A DNA stretch of 47,614 nt from Candidatus Scalindua rubra (GCA_001723765.1 MAYW01000016.1:1-47614); one strand, 5' to 3'; counted from the first letter of the stretch, positions 9,154 through 18,130 are shown. Translations and numbers: made by a program. The notes: a model not told the origin generated them from the sequence alone.

Positions 9154-10141
9154 TTAGACTGGAAGTGTGAAATAAAAGTTTGCTCCCTTACCTTCTTTAC
9201 TTTTCACTCTAATCCTTCCGCCATGTGATTCTACTACCTTCTTGGCAATAGCCAATCCCAACCCAGTAGACTTTGTCACACCTTTCGAATGTTTATCGTT
9301 TTTATAAAACTCCTTAAATATTTCAGATATTTCTTTTTCCGGAATACCCGGGCCTTCATCAATAACACTGGTGGTTATGTACTTTTTATTTTTGATTACT
9401 TGAATTGTTATTGTTGTATTTTCAGGTGAAAAAGCTATCGCATTGTTTAATAAATTGTTAATTACCTGTTTTATTCTTTCAGAATCGAATTTTAAGGTAT
9501 GGATTTTCGTATTATATTCTATTTTGATACGGACTTTCTTTTTAGCCGCTAATATTTGCATTAATTCGATTTTCTCATTGAGAAATTTTTTGTAATCATG
9601 TGCAGTCAGATTCAGCACAAGCCTCCCGTTCTCTATTTTTGACACATCTAATAAATCATTCACGAGGCTTAGCAAATGGGTGCTGGACCTTTTTATCATA
9701 TCCACCAGGTGTTGTTCTTGTTCAGAAATTTTCCTCTCTAACTTACCATACAGCAATGAGGCAGCTTGCATTACCACAATGATAGGGCTTCTAAGATCGT
9801 GAGAGGCAATTCCTAAAAATTTATTTTTTTGTTCATTAAGAGCAATAAGTTCTTTGTGTTTCAAAGGATTTCGCAAATTTCCCTTTCGCCAATTTATTCA
9901 ATAATTCTATTTCTTCGTTTCTTTTATTTCGTGGTACAATATCTTTAACATTCATATGAAGGGCTTCTTTTGCATTCCATCCATACATTTTCTCCGCACC
10001 TGCATTCCATGCAAGAATATTCCCTTCAAGGTCTTGCAATGTGACGGCATCATTAGAATCCTTAATTACGGTTGCCAGCCTCTGTAATTTTTGATATATG
10101 TCTTTTAAATCAAAAACGTTTTCTTTGATATTTTTTTTCAT
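9154..10141 (-). pseudogene. PAS-domain sensor histidine kinase with an internal deletion and frame break
   Basis: The first frame (start ATG 10141) encodes a PAS domain: DSNDAVTLQDLEGNILAWN, GAEKMYGWNAKEAL, then NELLNKLAKGKF..FETQRT, and stops. The second frame, open from about 9870 to 9154, gives a complete histidine kinase: H-box LGIASHDLRSPI, N-box NNLLNNAIAFSP, G1 DEGPGIPEKEI and G2 TGLGLAIAKKVVESHGG. The last third of the PAS domain and the linker that normally follows FETQRT are missing, and the frame shifts at the join (about 9860), within ACAAAGAAC. So this is a deletion, not a one-base slip. The start overlaps the stop of the Hsp20 gene (ATGA). Cytosolic sensor, no membrane segment seen. 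Confidence 0.8.
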
Positions 10142-10743
10142 TTAATCTTAGGCAATTTGATAATAATCTTCTCACCATCCTGTTCCATCTGAACCCTGTC
10201 CCCATCAACGCCATAGGGGACTGGAAATGACCGGTGAAATTTTGAGCTGTAAAACTGACTGGAATTTGTATTCTTACCTTTATCATCAGACCTTTTCTCA
10301 ATGGTTCCGGAAATCTTTATCTGTCCATCTTCCACCCGAATATCCAGTTTTTTGTTTGAAAGGTCTTTGATAATAACATCGTAGTAGACAAAATCCTCAT
10401 CCTCACGTGTTTGAATATCTCCAGGTTCTCCCCCGCCAAACCGTTTCTTGAACCAGCTATCAAATATCCCTCTGCCTGAATCTTCACCGAACATATCGAA
10501 CTGCTTCATTATGCTCTCCTGCATTCTCCTCATTTCTTCAAAAGGGGATTTGCTGGATCTGAAAAAGTCGTCATTAAAGAAGGAATCAAATGTCTTGTCC
10601 ATGCTTCCTTCTTCATGATTAAATAATTGATCCTCTGTTTTTCCGTACTGCTTGTCGTCACTTTTATAATTTTGTACAGCAAATAATGCCGCGGCTCCAA
10701 GCGCAAAACATAATACACCGATAATAATCTGGTATTTCAACAT
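10138..10743 (-). CDS. Membrane-anchored Hsp20/alpha-crystallin-like protein
   Basis: 201 residues. An N-terminal hydrophobic helix (YQIIIGVLCFALGAAALFAV) acts as anchor or uncleaved signal. A linker rich in Phe and Asp follows (FDSFFNDDFF). The alpha-crystallin domain spans about residues 110-201: DFVYYDVIIKDLSNKKLDIR, DGQIKISGTIEKRS and the closing strand GEKIIIKLPKIK. The canonical C-terminal IxI extension is short (IKLPKIK). The stop overlaps the kinase start, so stress chaperone and sensor kinase were co-expressed. Family knowledge: Hsp20 proteins hold unfolded clients; an anchored one would act at the membrane or in the periplasm (inference). Confidence 0.82.
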   Translation of the reverse strand: MLKYQIIIGVLCFALGAAALFAVQNYKSDDKQYGKTEDQLFNHEEGSMDKTFDSFFNDDFFRSSKSPFEEMRRMQESIMKQFDMFGEDSGRGIFDSWFKKRFGGGEPGDIQTREDEDFVYYDVIIKDLSNKKLDIRVEDGQIKISGTIEKRSDDKGKNTNSSQFYSSKFHRSFPVPYGVDGDRVQMEQDGEKIIIKLPKIK

Positions 10744-10981
10744 ATAGAATATCCTTTCATTATGAATATAAAACTAGAATTCGTATCCTTTCCTTTACCT
10801 TAGATTCCATAAACCGATCCTCCATCTTCTATTTCACATTTACGTCAGGTGACATTACCCTGGAAGCATCAACTGGTTCAGATAATTTAAAAGTGTGTGT
10901 AAAAACCCTTGCGCATCTTCAAACATGGTGTTACATGGATGCTGATCTAATAATACCGCAAACATTAACTATACTTACGAG

Positions 10982-11037
10982 AAAAACAGAAAATGGTATA
11001 TGAGGAAACTATAATATACACTTCCTCTAATCTGTTT
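10982..11037 (-). terminator. Possible terminator after the ComEA-like gene
   Basis: Directly after the comEA-like stop the minus strand can form a bulged hairpin: AAACAGA pairs with TCTGTTT outside, and GAGGAA with TTCCTC inside, followed by a T-rich stretch (TTTTTCTC). The stem is interrupted, so strength is uncertain. Confidence 0.4.
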
Positions 11038-11038
11038 C

Positions 11039-11359
11039 TTACTCACCTTGAGCTACTTTTTTTTTACCAGGTTTAACGGTAATAAAGTCTTTATTTATGT
11101 TGTAAATGTCCCTGCTGATTCCCGGAACATTCATCAATTCTTCAATCTTTTTAAAGCCTCCATAAGTTTCACGGTACTTTATAATAGCGTTGGCTTTAGC
11201 AAGATCTACATCACCCAGTGTAAGCAATTCGAACGCTCCGGCAGTATTAATGTTAATCTTGTCGTAAACTATTTCTCTAGATATAATCTCTCTATCAGCA
11301 AAACCAATAACAAAAATAAAGATTATCATACTCATTAATAACCTCTTTTTATTAAACAT
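11039..11359 (-). CDS. ComEA-like helix-hairpin-helix protein, exported
   Basis: 106 residues with an N-terminal signal or anchor (LLMSMIIFIFVIGFA) and a helix-hairpin-helix domain beginning KININTAGAFELLTLGDVD, then AIIKYRETYGGFKKIEELMNVPGIS. This matches the ComEA DNA-binding domain, which in competence systems binds incoming DNA outside the inner membrane. The first hairpin reads LGDVDLAKA where the family has a G-I-G, so DNA binding may be weakened. No other competence gene is nearby. A plausible ribosome site (GGGAGGTAG) precedes the ATG. Confidence 0.8.
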   Translation of the reverse strand: MFNKKRLLMSMIIFIFVIGFADREIISREIVYDKININTAGAFELLTLGDVDLAKANAIIKYRETYGGFKKIEELMNVPGISRDIYNINKDFITVKPGKKKVAQGE

Positions 11360-11423
11360 CTTCTACCTCCCTTTAATAGAAAAAGTTACTCAGAACCCTC
11401 ATTTTAAGAATCTTTACTATCAT

Positions 11424-11512
11424 TCACTTTTTACCTCGATCTTGTGCAAATTTTCTTGAGCTTTTGCGCTCTTTGGCAAAGTAATCTTCAAAACTCCTTT
11501 GTCATTTTTTAT
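11424..11512 (-). pseudogene. Relic of an Hsp20 gene (C-terminal ~28 residues)
   Basis: The minus strand reads KNDKGVLKITLPKSAKAQEN and LHKIEVKSE before a TGA at 11424. This is the closing beta strand and C-terminal tail of a classic Hsp20 (GVLKITLPK). A stop codon lies immediately upstream. A strong ribosome site (AAAGGAGG) and an ATG sit just before the relic but in another frame, as if the middle of the gene had been deleted while its 5' signals stayed. The insertion sequence starts about 50 bp further upstream. Confidence 0.7.
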
Positions 11513-11775
11513 TTACCTCCTTTCACAAAATTGAAATTAATTCAGCCTCATAATTTAGATTTAACACGGATTTTCATACAGATTAATTACCCCTAAATTT
11601 TGACCTCAAACAATTCTCTAAAATGTTATGATATCACGCAAGTCCATTTTAATCAACGTGTTACAACATTATCAGAAAGCCTGTGGATATATCAAATTAG
11701 GGGTTATTAACTGAATAATAGGTGTTAATACCTGAATTATACCTATGATGTTAATACTGTATTCCTGCATGCAAA

Positions 11776-11820
11776 TTAAGTAAACCCTTGTAAATGGCGG
11801 TTATTCAAGGGCTTACTTAA
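11776..11820 (+). promoter_or_regulatory. Hairpin in the insertion-sequence leader
   Basis: TTAAGTAAACCCTTG (11776-11790) pairs with CAAGGGCTTACTTAA (11806-11820), 15 positions with one mismatch and a 15-nt loop. It lies inside the element, between its left end and the transposase start. It may limit transcription or translation entering from outside, as known for other insertion sequences, or be a sub-terminal binding site; this is inference. Confidence 0.5.
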
Positions 11821-11894
11821 ACTCCGACTAGACAATTAAATAAAAATAACTTTTTATTGTTGATTTATTGTTCAGATAATATATACTATTATGC

Positions 11895-13649
11895 ATGAGC
11901 GATGAATTTAAGGATTTCTTTTTAAAACCAACCCATGTTACTCACAGAAAATATGAGGCATTGAGGACATTATGCGTTGAAAAAGCTCGTGCAAAAGAGG
12001 TTGCCAAAAAATTCGGTTACTCCATCTTTAGCATTAACGCCATGAAACGTGATTTTATTAGTATCCTAAAAAGCAGACAGTTAGATTCTAGCAATTTTTT
12101 TATAACAAAGTCCTCGGGGAGAACACCGGATGCCGGTAAATCCTTACTAAAAGAAAAAATAATTCAACTGCGAAAACAAAACTATTCAATTCTGGATATA
12201 AAAAGTGTTCTTCATACTGAAGGCCATATAGTCTCTCATGATTATATTTATCGTGTATTAGAGGGCGAAGGTTTTGCCCGTCTGGCTAAACGTACTCAAA
12301 TTGAAAGAAAAGTCCAAGCGTCTAAAATAGTCAAAGCACCGAGAAGCTGTTCAATCGACTGGATGAGCGACAGCGGGCAAATATTCCACGCCGAAAGGGG
12401 AGTGGGAGTTCTGCCGTTTTTGCCCCTTTTAGCCAGGCTCGGAGTTGATCAATGGATTGAAGCCGCTGGTTACCCGGAAACGTCCGAATTGTCTCGCGTT
12501 CAGAACGTATTGTCCTTCATTGCTTTGAAACTTGCGGGTCATAATCGTTATAGTCAAGATGATTTGTGGGCAATGGACAGGGGATTTGGCCTTTTCGGTG
12601 CCCTTAATGTTTTACCCAAAGATGGAACCTTATCCAGTTACTCCTATCGGACCAACCGGCATATGAACCGTAGATTTTTGACTGAAATGTTTCGCAAGTT
12701 GAAAAAACTAAAACTGTTAACGGGTCAGATCAATATGGATTTTACGGCCATTCCTCATTGGGGTGATTCCAGCGTTCTGGAGAATAACTGGTCAGGAAAG
12801 TACGGTAGAAGATTAAAGAGCGTATTGTCCTTACTCTGTCAAGATCCAGATACAGGTATATTTTGTTATTCAGACGCTGAGGTGAAACATCGTAATCAAC
12901 CGGAAAGCATATTAGAATTTGTCGATTTTTGGAAAGAAAATGGAAAGAAACCTTCCTGTTTGATATTTGACTCTAAACTTACCACATACGAAAACCTTGA
13001 AAAGCTTGATATAGATAATATAAAATTCATTACTCTTCGCCGGAGAGGCAAAAAACTTTTATCGGAATTACAACATATTCAGGAAGACGAATGGCAGAAT
13101 ATTAAAGTGGAAGGTCCCAGTCGTAAGCATAAGAGGTTAAAGGTCCACGAGTCGGAAATCCTCCTTGACAAAACAAGTCGTTATTTTAGGCAGATTATAG
13201 TATCGGGCAATGGTCATGAAAAAGAAGCATTTATCATCACCAACGACAGAGACCGGACGGCAGCGCAAATCATAAGACAATATGGAAAGCGTTGGAATGT
13301 AGAAAAAGGCATCTCGGAGCAAATAGAGTTTTTCCATCTCAATAGTTTGTCTTCGTCAATAGTGGTCAAAGTGGATTTCGATCTTACTATGACGGTAGCC
13401 GCTCATAACTTTTATCGAATAATGGCTCAGGAACTTATTGGTTTTGAAAATGAAACATCAGGAAGTTTGAATAGCAAATTTTTTAATAATGGAGGTCAAT
13501 TCCAAATAGAAAAAGATTTAATTATAATTGAAATGAAAAAGAAGAGACATATCCAAATCTTAATGGAAGCTATCTCAAGGTATAAAAATGTCAAAATACC
13601 TTGGCTGGAAGATAGAAAACTCAAATTCAGGCTATGGACCACCTCCTAA
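11895..13649 (+). CDS. DDE transposase with N-terminal helix-turn-helix (IS4-superfamily type)
   Basis: 584 residues. The N-terminal part (about 1-130) looks like a helix-turn-helix region (ARAKEVAKKFGYSIFSINAM) and a second one (DIKSVLHTEGHIVSHDYIYR). The catalytic core has the first Asp in QINMDFTAIPHWG, the second in SCLIFDSKLTT, and the Glu motif YGKRWNVEKGISEQI, close to the Y-R-E signature of DDE_Tnp_1 families (IS4/IS1634-like). It is the only gene between the inverted repeats. The frame is intact. I cannot assign the exact IS family without a database search. Confidence 0.88.
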   Translation: MSDEFKDFFLKPTHVTHRKYEALRTLCVEKARAKEVAKKFGYSIFSINAMKRDFISILKSRQLDSSNFFITKSSGRTPDAGKSLLKEKIIQLRKQNYSILDIKSVLHTEGHIVSHDYIYRVLEGEGFARLAKRTQIERKVQASKIVKAPRSCSIDWMSDSGQIFHAERGVGVLPFLPLLARLGVDQWIEAAGYPETSELSRVQNVLSFIALKLAGHNRYSQDDLWAMDRGFGLFGALNVLPKDGTLSSYSYRTNRHMNRRFLTEMFRKLKKLKLLTGQINMDFTAIPHWGDSSVLENNWSGKYGRRLKSVLSLLCQDPDTGIFCYSDAEVKHRNQPESILEFVDFWKENGKKPSCLIFDSKLTTYENLEKLDIDNIKFITLRRRGKKLLSELQHIQEDEWQNIKVEGPSRKHKRLKVHESEILLDKTSRYFRQIIVSGNGHEKEAFIITNDRDRTAAQIIRQYGKRWNVEKGISEQIEFFHLNSLSSSIVVKVDFDLTMTVAAHNFYRIMAQELIGFENETSGSLNSKFFNNGGQFQIEKDLIIIEMKKKRHIQILMEAISRYKNVKIPWLEDRKLKFRLWTTS

Positions 13650-13865
13650 AATTAGGGATAATTAATCTGTATGAAAATCCGTGTTTAATAAAAATACACA
13701 ATTGATCAGTAAATTTTACTTATTCTTTATTAATCATTTAAAATTTTTGTTTTGTAATAGTTAATATCCTTTTTGTTCATGCCAGGTGAGCTTTTTCATT
13801 ATACCAAATAAATCTAACAAAAATTTTAAATGTGATGTATCACCGGCATGATTGAGATATCCACA

Positions 13866-13979
13866 CACCTTACACTATCCCCGTCAGTATGAATGCAATT
13901 GTTGCCACGCATACTACATCACCTGGCGAGATAAAAACCACGGCCTGAAAAATTGCCAGATTTTTGGCTTTAATGTGAT
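13866..13979 (-). pseudogene. Relic of the small membrane protein gene found at 14695-15132
   Basis: The minus strand at about 13975-13935 reads LKPKIWQFFRPWFLS, matching QPKIWQLFRPGFF in the intact gene at 14860-14900, and the DNA of the two places is nearly identical over about 35 bp. After the match the frame shifts, and a hydrophobic stretch (ISPGDVVCVATIAFIL) can still be read. The remainder of the gene is absent. It lies directly downstream of the ParE-type toxin gene. Confidence 0.55.
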
Positions 13980-14279
13980 TTAAGAGACGTCATTCTTTTC
14001 GATAAGAAATTGTTGGGCACCATGTATTACTGCAAGAATGTCGATTTGATCTGGTTTAATGTAATAAATAATTCGAAATGATCCTTCTATAACTTCTCGT
14101 ATTTGTTCCAACTCGAACTCAGGAACAGTTCTTCCCGATTGCGGGAAAGCTCCTATCTGCTGAGATCGTCTTGTAAGACAGTCAACTACCCTTTTAGCAT
14201 AATCTACTGAATCCTGGGCAATATAATTATGAATTGCAGAAAGGTGATCAAGTGCCGTATCTGTCCAATGGATCTTCAC
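13980..14279 (-). CDS. ParE/RelE-family toxin
   Basis: 99 residues: MKIHWTDTALDHLSAIHNYI, then AKRVVDCLTRRSQQIGAFPQ, SGRTVPEF, IREVIEGSFRIIYYI and the closing strand DILAVIHGAQQ. This is the ParE pattern (plasmid stabilisation / RelE superfamily). The start is a GTG that overlaps the antitoxin stop (GTGA). Family knowledge: ParE poisons DNA gyrase, while RelE relatives cut mRNA; which applies here is not visible. Confidence 0.9.
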   Translation of the reverse strand: MKIHWTDTALDHLSAIHNYIAQDSVDYAKRVVDCLTRRSQQIGAFPQSGRTVPEFELEQIREVIEGSFRIIYYIKPDQIDILAVIHGAQQFLIEKNDVS

Positions 14280-14464
14280 TTTGAAAGACCATATTTTTTA
14301 CGCACTTGTCCAACATCAGTAGTTCGCCCTGCCTTGCTATCGGCAAGACCGGATTCAATCGCTTGTCGAATATAAATCTCATGCATAAGATCATCCCACG
14401 TAGAACCTTCCGGTAATTGATCTACCAGTCGGCGTGCTTCATCTTTAATATTCATCTCTTCCAT
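14276..14464 (-). CDS. Antitoxin of the ParE-type pair
   Basis: 62 residues, starting MEEMNIKDEARRLVDQLPEG, with WDDLMHEIYIRQAIESGLAD and a basic C-terminal end (DVGQVRKKYGLSK). It resembles the short antitoxins that partner RelE/ParE toxins and is translationally coupled to the toxin by a 4-bp overlap. A ribosome site (GGAGG) precedes the ATG. Confidence 0.85.
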   Translation of the reverse strand: MEEMNIKDEARRLVDQLPEGSTWDDLMHEIYIRQAIESGLADSKAGRTTDVGQVRKKYGLSK

Positions 14465-14694
14465 AAAATACCTCCAAAATTTAATAACACTACTTTTTAT
14501 ATTAGTGTAACAAATGTGGATTTTAATAATTATTATTTTTTGTCAATTGATTATCGTACAATTGAATGAGTTTATCTCGATACTTAACAATATTTAGAAG
14601 AATAATTAATCGAAGCAGGAGCGTAAGAATTAGCCTGTCCGCAAAGCCATATGGTTGACAGATATAAGAATGACGGTTCTCTGATAAGCAGACG

Positions 14695-15132
14695 TTATTT
14701 CACAACTGCCTTTTGTTTCCAAAAGACATAACTACTCCCTAACAGAGCGATAGCAATGCCAAGATCTATTATAGCAACGCCGATTAAGAAGACGTAATTG
14801 TTGTGTGCCAGCCTGGATAAGGTTGCGCCAGCCAGGATCATAACGACTAAGATCGCAAAGAAACCCGGCCTGAATAATTGCCAGATTTTTGGTTGATCCA
14901 GGGCGCTTATTCTAGCCAAATTTTTTTGACAACTTTTACTGAAAAGAAATTTTGCCTTTAAACCGCCAATGATGGGTCCGGCAACAGCGGCGAGCCAGAG
15001 CCAGTTCTGTTCCGGTTTCAGTGAATGTGCTTCGACAAGCAGACTGCCTCCCTTTAGCAGCAGCACAATGCCACCAACATACCAAACGAATGTAGCTAAG
15101 ATATTGAGGGTGCGGGTGGAAACTGTCAACAT
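14695..15132 (-). CDS. Small integral membrane protein, unknown function
   Basis: 145 residues with four likely membrane helices: ILATFVWYVGGIVLLLKGG, WLWLAAVAGPIIGGLKAK, FFAILVVMILAGATLSRL and VFLIGVAIIDLGIAIALLG. The loop KFLFSKSCQKNLARISALDQ carries positive charge and probably faces the cytoplasm. I do not recognise a named family. Slightly richer in G+C than its neighbours. A fragment of a second copy lies at 13866-13979 beyond the toxin-antitoxin pair, so the pair may have inserted into, or arisen within, a duplicated stretch. Confidence 0.75.
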   Translation of the reverse strand: MLTVSTRTLNILATFVWYVGGIVLLLKGGSLLVEAHSLKPEQNWLWLAAVAGPIIGGLKAKFLFSKSCQKNLARISALDQPKIWQLFRPGFFAILVVMILAGATLSRLAHNNYVFLIGVAIIDLGIAIALLGSSYVFWKQKAVVK

Positions 15133-15232
15133 TGGTGATTAATAAATTTATGCAGGATAAGCTTTAGGAGCATAATTTTATGTCCAGCGGCGCACTGTAG
15201 GCGTACGTCCACTGCAGCTTTCTGATTTAGGT

Positions 15233-15505
15233 TTAATATCTCGCTCTGCGCTTCGGACGATCTTCCTTGGGACGTGCTTGATTAACTTTGATATTTCTGC
15301 CTTTCACTTCACTTTCATTTAAGGCCTTTATGGCTTCTTCAGCCTCAGATTGCTTCGGCATTTCTACAAAACCAAACCCTTTTGATTGGCCGGAATATTT
15401 ATCCTTTATAATTGAAACACTTGTCACTTCGCCAAATTTTGAAAAAATATCCCTGAGCACATCTTCCGTAATACCATAAGACATGTTTCCAACATATATA
15501 TTCAT
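15233..15505 (-). CDS. RRM-type RNA-binding protein
   Basis: 90 residues from the ATG at 15505, chosen because AGAGAGG lies just upstream; the frame extends 9 codons further. A single RNA recognition motif fills the protein: RNP2 NIYVGNMSYG, RNP1 KGFGFVEM, then AEEAIKALNESEVKGRNIKV and a basic tail (RPKEDRPKRRARY). Family knowledge: such small glycine-poor RRM proteins in bacteria bind RNA and are often cold- or stress-induced; the target is unknown. Confidence 0.93.
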   Translation of the reverse strand: MNIYVGNMSYGITEDVLRDIFSKFGEVTSVSIIKDKYSGQSKGFGFVEMPKQSEAEEAIKALNESEVKGRNIKVNQARPKEDRPKRRARY

Positions 15506-15664
15506 TTTTTTCCTCTCTAAACTATTGTGCATTGGTCAAAAAAACATTATCGAATAACCAACACACATATTAGACGATAATGATCTGCCTGTTTACGGCT
15601 GATTTTTTAGTTTTACACACCCAGCGTTTGAGCTCACTCGTCGGAAACCCAAAAATGTAGGCGC

Positions 15665-15946
15665 TTAATCTGTACGGCTCGTGATCTCTATAAGGTGATA
15701 TCCAAAATCGGTCTTGACGGGACCATGAACTTTTCCAACTTCCTCGCTAAAAACGACTTGATCGAATTCTCTGACCATTTGACCCGGGCTAAACTCCCCT
15801 AAATCTCCTCCTTTCTGCCTTGATGGACATTGGGAATGTTCTTTTGCTATCTCAGCAAAGTCCTCCCCATTTACGATTTGGTCTTTTAACCTGTCACATT
15901 CCTCTTTACTGGATACCAATATATGACGCGCTTTGGCTGTAGCCAT
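15665..15946 (-). CDS. Small cytoplasmic parvulin (PpiC-type peptidyl-prolyl isomerase)
   Basis: 93 residues, a stand-alone parvulin domain: KARHILVSSKEECDRLKDQI, FAEIAKEHSQCPSRQKGGDL, GEFSPGQMVREFDQVVF, GPVKTDFGYHLIEI. No signal peptide. Length and motifs match E. coli PpiC. Monocistronic; a ribosome site (GGAAA) precedes the ATG. Confidence 0.94.
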   Translation of the reverse strand: MATAKARHILVSSKEECDRLKDQIVNGEDFAEIAKEHSQCPSRQKGGDLGEFSPGQMVREFDQVVFSEEVGKVHGPVKTDFGYHLIEITSRTD

Positions 15947-16103
15947 TTATATTTCCTTTCTGAAATTATTAATATTAATTTTATATTACTGTATTAAATG
16001 TTAAATCTTACTCTTTTTAATTTCCTTGTCAATTAATTATAATTTAAATAATCACGGAATGGTGACTATAGTAAATTATGCAACACAGGCTTAAGCATAA
16101 TCC

Positions 16104-18083
16104 TTATCTCTTTTCTATAATCAAATTTTCATACTCGTCAATGTTGCATACATACTCTGGCAGAACAAATATTGTTGAATAATCCTCAAATATCAACGCA
16201 TGACCCTTAATCCGAGAACTTGTCTGAACTCTATTCCTGTCATAAACATCTACCTTCAACCACCTACCTCTGAAAAAGCATTTTACTTTTTTAACAATTT
16301 TTTGATTTTTCATTGAAGGAACTTTTGGTTTCTTTCTCAGTGAAGGCTTCTTCGTCTTTCCTGTTACCCTTACTCGAATATTTACTACTTCTACCTCATA
16401 ATCCCTGTTTGCATAGCCAAACGTCTTTTTGTGTAGATTATGGAAATCTTCTATGAAACTCTTCTTAAATTGTAGAGTAAGTTCATGAGATTGACCTACG
16501 TATCTCATATCTACGCAATTTTCTATTTCTACTCTATTCCTCCGAATACCTTCACCAATGATTTCCTTCACACCCTGTGATATTAATGGCTTAAATAAAT
16601 CTATGAGTTTCTCATAACCATTCTTTTTCACCCTTAAAAGCACACTTCTCGAATAATCCTTGGCGATATTAGCAACAGTCATTCCTAATGCAGATAGCAC
16701 ACCTGCATTTTTAGGAACAATTACACGTCTCATTGAAAGGCAACTTGCAAGTTCACATGCATGAAGTCCGCCTGCACCACCAAAAGAAACCAGGGTAAAA
16801 TCCCTTATGTCAAATCCTTTCTCAATGGAAATTACCTTTATGGCCCTTTCCATATTTGCGTTTGCAACATCTATGATACCCTCTGCAACTTTTACAGGGT
16901 TCATCTTTAATTTCTTTGCAAATAGTTCCATATATTTAGAAACTCTGTCGATTTTAAGTTTCATCCTCCCGCCAAGGAAATGTTCGGCAATGATTCGTCC
17001 CAGAAAAAGATTAGCATCAGTAACCGTTAATTCTTTCCCCTTGCCATAGCAGACAGGACCTGGGTCTGCACCAGCACTCAGCGGCCCTACCCTGAGAGCA
17101 CCGCCAGGGTCAATGTATGCAATAGACCCACCCCCTGCTCCTACTGTATTTATGTCAACTACAGGAATTTTTATGGGCATCCCACTAATAATCGTATGCG
17201 TAGCAAGGCGCAGATCACCATCACACAGAGAAGCATCTGTTGAAGTTCCACCCATGTCAAATGATACAATCTTTTTTATACCAGCAAGTTTTGCAATCCT
17301 TGACGCTCCGATTACGCCTCCTGCAGGCCCTGAAAGAATACAATTAACAGACCTTTCTTTAGCACTCCTGAGAGAAATACTACCACCGTTCGACTGCATT
17401 ATCCTTATATTATTTGTTCCCAGACCTTCTTCCAGTGAGGTTATATATTTTGACATAACAGGTGAAACGTATGCATTTACTACGGTAGTACTAAACCTCT
17501 CGTATTCTCGATATTCAGGTAATATCTTGTGAGAAGCAGAGACATGAATCCCCAACTGCTTCATCTCCTTCATCACAGCCTCTTCATTTGCAGGATTTTT
17601 ATAAGAAAAAAGAAAACATATCGCAGCTGCTTCAACCCTCTTCTTTCTTAATATAGTTCTCATCTTTCTTAAATCACTCTTCTTTATCCTATCCAAGACT
17701 TTACCCATTGCCGTAACCCTTTCCAGTACTCCCCATCTTAGTTCTTCAGGCACTAAGGGAGATTCGCGACACACGAAGAGATCATAAAGAGTATTTCTCG
17801 TCTGTCGACCAATTTCAATCACGTCCTCGTATCCTTTTGTGGTAATCAATGCAGTCTTTGCCCCTTTTCTCTCAAGGAGTGCGTTTGTTGCAACGGTAGA
17901 ACCATGAACTATACTTGTATGCTCTTTTGACACTTTGAGGGATTTGATTCCATTGATTCCATTAAACACAGCTTCGGCAGGATTATGTGGTGTTGAAATG
18001 ACTTTATTAATCTTTAATTCTTTTCCATCATAAAATACAAAATCTGTAAAAGTACCTCCAATATCAACACCTAAAACTATCAA
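16104..18083 (-). CDS. Hydantoinase/oxoprolinase-family protein (HyuA-like)
   Basis: 659 residues, near full length for HyuA. The N-terminal Hydant_A_N domain begins VLGVDIGGTFTDFVFYDG and includes HGSTVATNALLERKGAKTAL. The central ATPase-like domain has VSFDMGGTSTDASLCDGD, DINTVGAGGGSIAYIDPGGA and GPLSAGADPGPVCYGKG, then TLVSFGGAGGLHACELASCL. Family members hydrolyse cyclic amides in an ATP-dependent way, usually together with HyuB. No HyuB is adjacent, so the substrate is uncertain. The C-terminal domain is short. No neighbour forms an obvious operon with it. Confidence 0.88.
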   Translation of the reverse strand: MIVLGVDIGGTFTDFVFYDGKELKINKVISTPHNPAEAVFNGINGIKSLKVSKEHTSIVHGSTVATNALLERKGAKTALITTKGYEDVIEIGRQTRNTLYDLFVCRESPLVPEELRWGVLERVTAMGKVLDRIKKSDLRKMRTILRKKRVEAAAICFLFSYKNPANEEAVMKEMKQLGIHVSASHKILPEYREYERFSTTVVNAYVSPVMSKYITSLEEGLGTNNIRIMQSNGGSISLRSAKERSVNCILSGPAGGVIGASRIAKLAGIKKIVSFDMGGTSTDASLCDGDLRLATHTIISGMPIKIPVVDINTVGAGGGSIAYIDPGGALRVGPLSAGADPGPVCYGKGKELTVTDANLFLGRIIAEHFLGGRMKLKIDRVSKYMELFAKKLKMNPVKVAEGIIDVANANMERAIKVISIEKGFDIRDFTLVSFGGAGGLHACELASCLSMRRVIVPKNAGVLSALGMTVANIAKDYSRSVLLRVKKNGYEKLIDLFKPLISQGVKEIIGEGIRRNRVEIENCVDMRYVGQSHELTLQFKKSFIEDFHNLHKKTFGYANRDYEVEVVNIRVRVTGKTKKPSLRKKPKVPSMKNQKIVKKVKCFFRGRWLKVDVYDRNRVQTSSRIKGHALIFEDYSTIFVLPEYVCNIDEYENLIIEKR

Positions 18084-18130
18084 TATTGCTTCTCCCTACT
18101 TGCATTTTGTGTAAAAAGGACGCCGATCTT

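Larger units (their letters stand above)
11563..13685 (+). mobile_element. Complete insertion sequence, DDE transposase, 34-bp terminal inverted repeats
   Basis: The left end (11563-11596, starting AACACGGATTTTCATACAG) and the right end (13652-13685) are inverted repeats of 34 bp with a single mismatch. They enclose one transposase gene on the plus strand; the element is about 2.1 kb. No clear target-site duplication was found in the flanking AT-rich bases. Both ends and the gene look intact, so the element may be active. Confidence 0.9.
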
